DNA of 64,000 bases from Immersiella caudata (Eukaryota > Ascomycota > Sordariomycetes > Sordariales > Lasiosphaeriaceae), in NCBI GenBank assembly GCA_030512335.1, contig JAULSU010000001.1:1674001-1738000 (forward strand), given 5' to 3'. Below, piece after piece: positions 56,601 through 64,000 of this stretch (positions are counted from its first letter, which is position 1; the number at the start of each line of letters is the position of its first letter). The position numbers were made by a program, and so were the translations under genes. The notes below the pieces were generated by a model. That model did no database searches and had not been told where the DNA came from. It saw only the letters and a list, made by a program, of their open reading frames with translations.

Positions 56601-59178
56601 TGGGCGGGATCCTAACCCGCGCGGAGTGACGAACGGGAGCGCGTTTGGGTGTTGCAAGTGGTGTGAAGAAGCGACCGTCGCAAGACCAGTGAAATCAGAG
56701 AACTGGTGTTCTGTGCTGTGAGAGGCCCCTGATGATGGTCTTGGCTTGGGCACGCATCGAGCACAATCTGGGCGTTCGAGATCGAGCGAACCAGGTGAGC
56801 CCAGTCAAGGCAAATGCCCCCGGTCGCACAGTGTGCAAAGGGTACTTCCCACATTCCCCTACTCAGTTCATTTGCAGCGCACGGAAACTTCACAGGCCGC
56901 ATGTCGAGCAAATTTTGGAAAAATACACAGGAACCAGTCTTGGGAACTCCCAACGCACCCGCATGGGAATTTACGTCCCCAGATCTGCCATCAGGCCGTC
57001 TGGCAGCTGGTGCCTGACAAGGCAGCTTGACTCAAATATAGATTCCGCCGTGGCAGCTCTCCCCGGGTTCCCCGCGGTCGTGACACCTATGGACACAGGC
57101 TCGAGCCATTGGTAGCCCTGCAATTGATGCCACAGATATTGAAGCCCAAGAGCCTGAGAATTGCTGGTTAATATGGCCTCGCATGGGGAGATTGGGCTCA
57201 GTTCGGGGCCCGCACGCCCTGGAAAGCATGTGCTGCAGCGCTGAGGTGTTGCGATATCTGTGGTCGGATTTGGGTGACTCTCCGCCAGTCAATTGACACT
57301 GCATGAAGTCATGTCCCAAGAGAGATCTCGCTGAGGCGCATCTTGCAGCGAGAGGCAGCCATCAGCAGTTGGAAGACACCGCCTCGTCCACTGCGTCGAA
57401 TATCGGCGGGTTGGTTCACCTTGGTTTCCTCACTGATTGTTGAGGGCAACAGCGACCAGAAACGGCGACCCCGCCTCGACGTCATGGCTGGGGACATGGG
57501 CCCAGTTACAAGCGTTTTCCGGGTTCACCGATTCTTTCCTTTTTCGGATTCACGATCTTTTGCTTTCTTTTTGTTCGGCTTCAGCCCAGTCACCGCCTGG
57601 GGGATGCTAGCAGCGCCAAGGACCCAGAGGTGCTGTTTCAAAGCCACGAGGCAGCATTACCCTCGTGATCCTTTCAGCCGTGTTGGTCGGTGGAGCCATG
57701 GAACGCAACGCTCGTGTACACCAAACAGAACGATGCATCGCAGAAGAGGGTGATGCGACAACTGCCGACCAGGTCGTCAACGTCTCAAACCCGGAGGCGA
57801 CACTATCCAACAAACGATTCAGAGGGTGACATCCGCTGTCGGGTCTCGGTTCGGAGGCGTCCGATACCGACCTAACTCTGAAGCAAGTAACATAGATTGT
57901 TAGCCTCCCAGGGCCAGCCACACGGTATCCCCTCCCGATTAGCCGTTCAGGGCCCTCTTCCTTCTCAGCGCCATGAAAGAGACTGGATCGAGGGGTTTGA
58001 GAGCAGCTACCGGCAGGATGCGGACTTACCGGAGGGCGGAGTGCAGCTCACCTTCGCTCTCGCAGTGTGCGAAAGCGGGCAAAAAAGAACCTCGCACGCG
58101 GCGGAGCTGAAGACGGGAGCAGAAGGCGTCTTCGGTGGCCGGTCTCGTCAGTCGGTCATTGTGGATGCTCCCGCCCAAGCCGCTGTTCATCCAGACCTCC
58201 ACCGCTCGTTTGCCAGCGCGTGGGGTATTCGAGAAGACCCATCGCGTCGCTGGAGGCCCTGGACAGTGCGAGGCGGGGAGACCCCCGAATCGGGGCAAGC
58301 TCCCTGGTCAAACGGCCAGCCATGTCGGCCATGCGAGTCTTCGCCTCCTCCCCCCGGTAGCCCCCCCGGCCAGTACCTGCCCCTCCACCACGAGCAGACC
58401 CCGGCACCCTGGTCGAATCCTTGCTCCTCCGTCTCCCCTGGTCTCATCAACGGGGACGCAACCTCGGGTGAGATGCACCATTCGTTGGGCAGAACCGGTA
58501 GCATGGAGGTACTACAACCCACAGCGCTCAAGCAGAGTCAATGGCACGCCGCCCCGCAGACTCGCCTCCAGCCAAGCCCCACGACGGCCTAGGTCATGGA
58601 CCCTCTCTCCTTCTCTGGCTAGGGCAGCTCGAGAGGTGGAAGCCCCATTTCCCCTGCTGCTGGGTAGGTACCTACGTCGTCCCGCTTGCGAGGGACGTGG
58701 AATGAGCGCGTTGTTATGGATGGATTCCCATTGTAACGTACATATGGCCAGTCCCCCCCCCCCTCGGCCGCCCTGCCTCCCATAGGAATATATTCTTGAA
58801 CTTTTTCTATGTCAACCTTGCCACCACCTCGGCTCTCACCCCCAGCGATGCGCATCTCAAGGTCTCTCCTTGCTTGAGACGAATTTTCTCTTCTCTGCAT
58901 ACTGTCTTCCTTATACGACCATGCCACCAGCTTAGTGGCATCTAATACGTAGTACGAGCGAGCCGAGACAACTCGACGATTCCCGATACGCGCCTTATAC
59001 ACCGGATACCACGCGAGCCGAGTCAACGCGCACCTCTACTGAATTTGTGGATTGGGCTTTGGAAGGGCTACCAGTGCGACTTGAAGTCAGCACGGGGCGT
59101 GTGGTGAAGGGATTAAGGGGATCAAACTCTACGAACTAAAACGGCGTGCTGCCACTTACAAGGCGGCGAGTAATCGAC

Positions 59179-60917
59179 ATGGCAAACTTGACGACAAATA
59201 GGTGCCCGGCACCGTTTATCCAGGACAGTCTCTTCGACCAAGGGGGCTGTGAGTTGCGCCGACCTGGCTACTCTCTCGTCGTGGTAACTAACCACATCTC
59301 GCAGTTGTGGAGGGACGACTATGCCGAGCACTCCCCACTGGCATCACCTGCTGCTTGCCATGTCCTATGACAGACTGGGCATATCCCGACAGCTTCCAAA
59401 CCATCGGAACGGCGGCGCAATGGGTGTCGGTCGTTGGTATCATAGCGTGCATTGGGCTCCTCGTCTCCTGGGCAGTGCTTCCGGTCGAGAAGACGTTCAG
59501 ACACTACCTTAGCATCTGCTTGACGACAGCCGTTCTGTTCATGAGTGTGCGTCTCCGACTGCCCTGCCTGGTGTTGCCTTGCGGACCGAAACTGACTTTG
59601 TTGATATAGCTTGGATTTGTTATTCCCCTGGCAGCCCAGCCAGAAGAATGCTACGACGCCATCACGCCTCATTCCATGCATACCAATGCGGTCTGCGCGG
59701 CATCGGGCACCTTTCTCATCCTCGGCGGATGGGCTGGTGTGCTGTGGGTGTTCCTACGGGCTCTGTCTCTTCACCTCCAAATCTGCTGGCAGGTCGTGGT
59801 TGGCCGCAACTTCATGTGGTTCTCGCAGGCCGCTGGCTGGGGCATACCCGTCCTGGGCGTGGTTTTCGCCATCGTCTTCAGCGGATTTTCATTTCGATTC
59901 GGATCCACGTGCCACATCAACCACAAGAACAGCCTGGCGGATCTTTGGATTCCCTTGCTGGTCTTTGCTGGTTTGACAATCATCATCCAATTCGCTACCT
60001 TCGGTTACTGCATCAAGGTCTACCTCGCCTCGCTCGCCGACAACAGCTCCTCGACGGAGGGCTCTGGTCTCCCCTCTTACACCAACAGCATCCGCACAAT
60101 GACCCCCAAGCAGGCGTACAGACGAGTGCGCCGCGTGATCGAGCTGCAGTGGAGAGGAATCGCCATTGTCCTGATCATCATCACCGACGTCATCTTCTTC
60201 TCCATCGTTTTTGTTTTCCAGGACAATACCGTGGAAGCCGTCAAGCGCGACTCGAGCATTGCCAGCGATTGGATCTTTTGTCTCTTCGAGAAGCAAGGAC
60301 GGAAAGACGCATGCCTGGACAAGGCGGGGCCGCTTGTTGTCAATATGCCTACCGTGGGGGCGGTTCTGTTTCTTCTAGGGGTACTTTCCCCTTTCCCTCT
60401 TTTGAGAGGCTTTAATACTGACGTTGGACAGATGAACGGCATTTGGCTCGCTCTTCTTCTCGGCCGTTGGTCCATGGTTACCGGCTGGCGCGACTTGCTC
60501 TTCGGTTCTTTCTCGGACAGGAACAAGAAGGAATTCGTCTCCGTCGATGCACGGCTAGACGATCTCAAAAAAGACACACGTTCGTACGAGATGCTGTCCC
60601 GGGATGATTCTTCCGGGAAACCGATGGACGAAGCAGTAACACCCTCCGTAGTGACTCCTGTCTCTCCGACGGCTAAGTTACCCCTGAGGAGCCCGTCGTC
60701 GCTCCGAGACCCCGGCAGAGACTCGCCCGCATACCACGAAGGGCGGAGAACACCCGACTACTTCGGCCACACGGCGCGCTATCATGTGCCCGTGAGGTCG
60801 TTCTCGAGCCCGCGTCCCCCACAGACAGTTACGTGGGATGCGAGAGAAATGTACGCACGCGCGGGGCAGAATCAACAAGACGAATATGTCAATCCCCTTG
60901 GCCTTAACAGGATATGA
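59179..60917 (+). CDS. Frizzled/Smoothened-like G-protein-coupled receptor
   Basis: Four exons: 59179-59248, 59305-59546, 59610-60380 and 60432-60917, giving 522 residues. A short Cys-bearing N-terminus (NRCPAPFIQDSLFDQGGF) leads to CRALPTGITCCLPCPMTDW, and then seven membrane segments: WVSVVGIIACIGLLVSWAVL, ICLTTAVLFMSLGFVIPLA, AASGTFLILGGWAGVLWVFL, GWGIPVLGVVFAIVFSGFSF, LWIPLLVFAGLTIIIQFATF, IAIVLIIITDVIFFSIVFVF and AVLFLLGMNGIWLALLL. The third segment's ALSLHLQICWQVVVG neighbourhood matches fungal Frizzled-like receptors. The animal-type Cys-rich ligand domain is missing. A cytosolic tail of about 150 residues is Ser/Thr/Pro-rich. The ligand and G-protein link are unknown. The last intron (60381-60431) is 51 nt, in frame and stop-free, so a form with 17 extra residues inside the last membrane helix region could also be read. 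Confidence 0.88.
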
Positions 60918-62366
60918 AAGTACCAAGAGGAATGGTTCGATTGAGGAAGAGGAGTACTAAACGACGTATACCCGAAAATCGACGAGGCCGACAGCACTCG
61001 GCGGGGATACAAAGTCTACAGCACCCAAGATCCCTTACCGCACTCACGTGCAGCACCTACCAACTAGGCGGTGCCTTTACATACCACGACCTATGAGGAC
61101 GCCGACTGGGCGGTTTTCAATAACCTTCGATGTTTGATATACTTAGAGTGCGGCTTCTAGGTTTCCGGTCGACCCCCGGACCGTACCAGGGCTGGCGGAA
61201 TGGGGATATTAGAAAAGGGAAATTATAAGAGGTGCGATGATGGGGTTCCACGAACGGGGGAAGGCGGCCGACACCAAACCGACTGAGGCAAGCCGTGATG
61301 AGCGCGCCCTGCTGCTTTTGAAGGGTTTGCATCGATGCGCGTCGGAGTCCGGGAGTGCGGATGCGGCGGAAAGGTCGGAAAGTTCGGTCTGCGCAGCCGT
61401 ATTATGCCGGGGCCTCCGCGCCTCGGGTTGGATGACAATTGCACCAGGGAAACCGCCGGGTGCGTTGTCAGCGCATTCTGTTGATGACGGAATGGTTCGG
61501 AAGACCGAGCCAGCCGTTGACAGCAGTCTGCGCCAGGGATCCCCCCCCCCCCACTGGAGATGTGATGAGGAATGACCAAGCGCTTCGAGGGATGTCCTTT
61601 CTTCACTTGTTGATACAACTGTGCACACTTAGCCTGTAACAATTATATGTACGGGACCCAACCGATGGAGGTCGGGGAGAAAAACTGGCCTCGTTGGTTG
61701 CCATTGGCATAGGGCCCTGTATAGAGATACCAGATAGCAAAATACCATGCATCACAAAAATATCCAGCCTTCACTTTGTGTGTGTGACCTTCAATGGCGG
61801 TTGTGACGTGAGCCCCATGACAGGTCTGGTGCAAGATCTGAGACGAAGAAGGGGAAGGGACCTTGTGGCGGGGAGTGCGTGACCGCGCTAGCAGCCCCGT
61901 CACGGCAGGGGAGGCACACACCTGCTGCCCCGCAAAGTGCTCGGCCCGGAGCTTGGGCAAACAAGGAACACTCGGGCGGTGCTTCTTTGGAGGGTGAATT
62001 ACGAGCGGCGAAGGCACGAGGCAATCCTTCCCGCTGCCGGTGTTCCACCCTCTTCTCGTCCCAAGGACACAGAACACACATTGCTAGTGTATTGAGCCCA
62101 TCGGCACACACTTATTCACTGGCCCGGAAGCGCTCGGCATCCTTGTTTTCCGCCATCCCAATCGTCCGCCTGGCTCTCAGTCAGACAAAGTCTCACCGAC
62201 TCTAGGCTAGGCCGACGGGGGCTGGCTGGTACCCCTACGCCTTAAATTCCCACACTTCCCTCGGCGCTCCGCCCGACTACTACGCTTTTAGTCAATTATG
62301 GATTGAGCCATGGCGCCGAAGCCGACCTGTTCTTCTCGAGTGGACTTGCGTCAGAGATAGCGCCTC
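60918..62366. other. Spacer between the GPCR and the GH5 gene
   Basis: About 1.4 kb with the GPCR 3' flank and the GH5 promoter. It holds C12 at 61541-61552. Open frames near 61209-61642 overlap on both strands without a domain. Two short upstream frames near the GH5 start are entered separately. Confidence 0.5.
62298..62360 (+). promoter_or_regulatory. Two upstream open reading frames before the GH5 start
   Basis: ATG GAT TGA at 62298-62306 is a two-codon minimal frame. ATG at 62310 (context CCATGG, strong) opens a 16-codon frame ending with TAG at 62358-62360, only 6 nt before the GH5 ATG at 62367. If both are in the mRNA leader, they should lower or control translation of the enzyme. The transcript start is not known. 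Confidence 0.4.
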
Positions 62367-63791
62367 ATGCCGGAAGAACGACACAGCTACGAAGGCAGCG
62401 AGGGCAGCGGCGGCACCCGGTACGCCCATAACAGCCCGTACCGAATACCGGCACCGCCATACGACGACGAAGACGCCGACAACGTTTTATTACCCCTTCA
62501 CAAACGCCGCAATATTTTACGGCGCCGCTTCAACATGGAGTCCAACACCGCGAAGATGCTGCTCCTTCTTGCCGCCCTGGTGGTCGGCAGCCTCTTCTAC
62601 CGCTTCTGGAAGACAGAGAAGGCGATGAACATGCCCTGGACGCCGGACCCCGGTTCCCGCCTGTTCAGCGAGCGGCCTCTGCTGCCGCCTGTTGAGTCCG
62701 CATTTCTGGCCTCTGGCAACTTTGAGCTGCCGCTGCGAACAAAGGGCCGCGACATTGTGGACCAAAAGGGCCACCGCTTCAAGCTCGCCTCGGTCAATTG
62801 GTACGGAGCGAGTGACGAGCTATTTATTCCTGGCGGGCTTGACGTACGACACCGCAACGATATTGCGGCTATGATCCGCACGCTCGGTTTCAACAGCGTC
62901 CGGATGCCCTACAGCGACGAGATGGTCATGTTGAACCCGCACATCCTTCCGCACTTGCTGACGGCGAACCCGGACCTGATAGGGCTACGAGCTCTGGATA
63001 TTTTCGAGGCGGTGGTGGATTCCCTGACGGAGGCGGGGATCGCCGTCATTATCAACGACCACATCACGAGCGCGACATGGTGCTGCGGTGCAGACCCGTG
63101 CGATGCGGGCTGGGCCAACGACCACCTGGGGCCGTTGTGTCGGGTGAAGCAGACGGAGGACGAGTGGATAGAGCACTGGGAGACGGTCATGGCACGCTTT
63201 GTCAACAACCCGCTCGTCATCGGCGCGGACCTTCGGAACGAGGTGCGCGGCGTGTGGGGCACCATGACGTGGGATCGATGGGCGACGGCCGCTGAGCGGG
63301 CAGGCAACGCGCTCCTCAAGATGAACCCGGACTGGCTGATCGTGGTGGGAGGAACGGAATCGAGCAACGACCTGGCGGGCGCAGGTGAGAGGCCTGTGAA
63401 ACTCGACGTGGACAACCGTGTGGTGTACTCGGCCCACGTATACGCCTGGAGCGGGTGGGGAAGTATGGGGGGCCGCTACGCCAAGCGAAGCTACCCGTCT
63501 TTTGTCAAATCCATGCGGCACAACTGGGGATACCTGGTTGAGGGAAATCTAGCCCCCGTGTGGATCGGCGAGTTTGGCGCACCCGACAAGCCCAGCGAAG
63601 GAGACGCAAACTATTGGCAGAATCTGATGCGGTACCTGAAAGCTATTGACGCCGACTTTGGGTACTGGGCCATCAACCCGAGGAAGCCGAGGCAGAACGA
63701 GAAGGAGTCATACGCACTGGTGGAGGACGACTGGGCGACCCCAGTGCTCGACTACCGGATGAAGGACATGACAGAGCTCATAAGGGTGTAA
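62367..63791 (+). CDS. Membrane-anchored glycoside hydrolase family 5 protein
   Basis: A single exon of 474 residues. The first ~60 residues are hydrophilic with a basic patch (HKRRNILRRRF), followed by one membrane segment (64-80, MLLLLAALVVGSLFYRF); this predicts a type II protein with the enzyme outside the cytosol. The GH5 barrel starts near 125 (KGHRFKLASVNWYGASD). Family landmarks are RMPYSDEM (179-186), VIINDHITSATWCC (227-240), the acid/base Glu292 in LRNEVRG, YSAHVYAWSG (354-363) and the nucleophile Glu402 in WIGEFGAP, so the active site looks complete. GH5 enzymes cut beta-linked glucans or mannans; the substrate cannot be told from sequence. Membrane anchoring suggests work at the cell surface or in the secretory path rather than in secreted biomass breakdown; this is inference. 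Confidence 0.92.
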   Translation: MPEERHSYEGSEGSGGTRYAHNSPYRIPAPPYDDEDADNVLLPLHKRRNILRRRFNMESNTAKMLLLLAALVVGSLFYRFWKTEKAMNMPWTPDPGSRLFSERPLLPPVESAFLASGNFELPLRTKGRDIVDQKGHRFKLASVNWYGASDELFIPGGLDVRHRNDIAAMIRTLGFNSVRMPYSDEMVMLNPHILPHLLTANPDLIGLRALDIFEAVVDSLTEAGIAVIINDHITSATWCCGADPCDAGWANDHLGPLCRVKQTEDEWIEHWETVMARFVNNPLVIGADLRNEVRGVWGTMTWDRWATAAERAGNALLKMNPDWLIVVGGTESSNDLAGAGERPVKLDVDNRVVYSAHVYAWSGWGSMGGRYAKRSYPSFVKSMRHNWGYLVEGNLAPVWIGEFGAPDKPSEGDANYWQNLMRYLKAIDADFGYWAINPRKPRQNEKESYALVEDDWATPVLDYRMKDMTELIRV

Positions 63792-64000
63792 CGGAAGTGT
63801 GCTGGCATCTGGCGAAGCGAAGAGTTGAACATCTTATCGCATGGGCACCAAGTGGACCATGCGATCTCTCAGGCAATGGCACACTCCAATTAGCATTTCC
63901 GCAAGCGTTTCTGGTTATCCTCAACCTTGCTCAGAGCACCACTGAGCCTGCGGCGGGGCGTATGCATGGACTGGCGATAGGAAAGGGTCGTGCTTTTAGT
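63792..64000. other. 3' flank of the GH5 gene
   Basis: The last 209 nt hold only the likely 3' UTR of the GH5 gene. I see no feature. Confidence 0.5.

Larger units (their letters stand above)
49737..59178. other. Gene-poor block
   Basis: About 9.4 kb with no gene I can support, the longest such stretch in the window. The base mix is close to that of neighbouring spacers, so I see no sign of strong RIP or an AT-rich heterochromatin block. It holds a 34-nt pure purine tract (51067-51100), an ATGCG/CGCAT cluster (52043-52230), A13 at 52595-52607, C16 at 53589-53604 and C11 at 58753-58763. Open frames up to 231 codons (57897-58592 plus) overlap open frames on both strands and carry no domain. 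The end nearest 59179 is the GPCR promoter. Non-coding RNA genes or small unrecognised genes remain possible. Confidence 0.5.

Noticed and set aside
57897..58592. A 231-codon open frame on plus in the gene-poor block
   Set aside because: Other long frames are open on both strands across the same bases and no domain or conserved motif is visible.

Overview
This window is nuclear DNA of a filamentous ascomycete (Pezizomycotina, most likely Sordariomycetes; the genus cannot be fixed by eye). The evidence is a set of fungal orthologues (a fungal Arf1, Psf1, Hsp78, Sdh1, a DUF3405 protein, a tricalbin, a Frizzled-like GPCR), short spliceosomal introns of about 50-75 nt with GT..AG ends and CTRAC-like branch sites, intron-rich monocistronic genes on both strands, and moderately GC-rich spacers. 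Every multi-exon model given here was checked for reading phase across its junctions.

Left part (1-14.9 kb): an unrecognised gene N-terminus leaves the window at base 1 (minus). Then come a SulP/STAS/cyclic-nucleotide-domain transporter (minus, 7 exons), the GINS replication subunit Psf1 (minus), the mitochondrial disaggregase Hsp78 (plus), the Arf1 GTPase (minus) and an Emp24-type p24 cargo receptor (plus). Arf1 and p24 are divergent neighbours that both act in ER-Golgi vesicle traffic.

Middle part (15-36.4 kb): a Golgi-type DUF3405 membrane protein (minus), a homologue of the fungal luciferase family (plus), the succinate dehydrogenase flavoprotein (minus), a PX/DUF3818 lipid-binding protein (minus), a coiled-coil tail-anchored-like protein (minus) and a 1506-residue tricalbin (minus). 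Several of these work at membranes or membrane contact sites.

Right part (36-64 kb): a PD-(D/E)XK-like fungal gene whose 3' end looks broken (minus), the splicing factor U2AF small subunit (plus), a large conserved fungal protein of unknown role (minus), an oxysterol-binding protein (plus, 7 exons), a gene-poor block of about 9.4 kb, a Frizzled/Smoothened-like GPCR (plus) and a membrane-anchored GH5 glycosidase (plus).

Most genes are ordinary housekeeping genes. I see no biosynthetic cluster, transposon, CRISPR array, rRNA or tRNA gene. The points most worth a second look are the luciferase-family gene at 20.4 kb, the eroded nuclease-like gene at 38.4-39.4 kb, a near-perfect foldback inside an intron at 1.52 kb, and a dense ATGCG/CGCAT motif cluster at 52.0-52.2 kb inside the gene-poor block.
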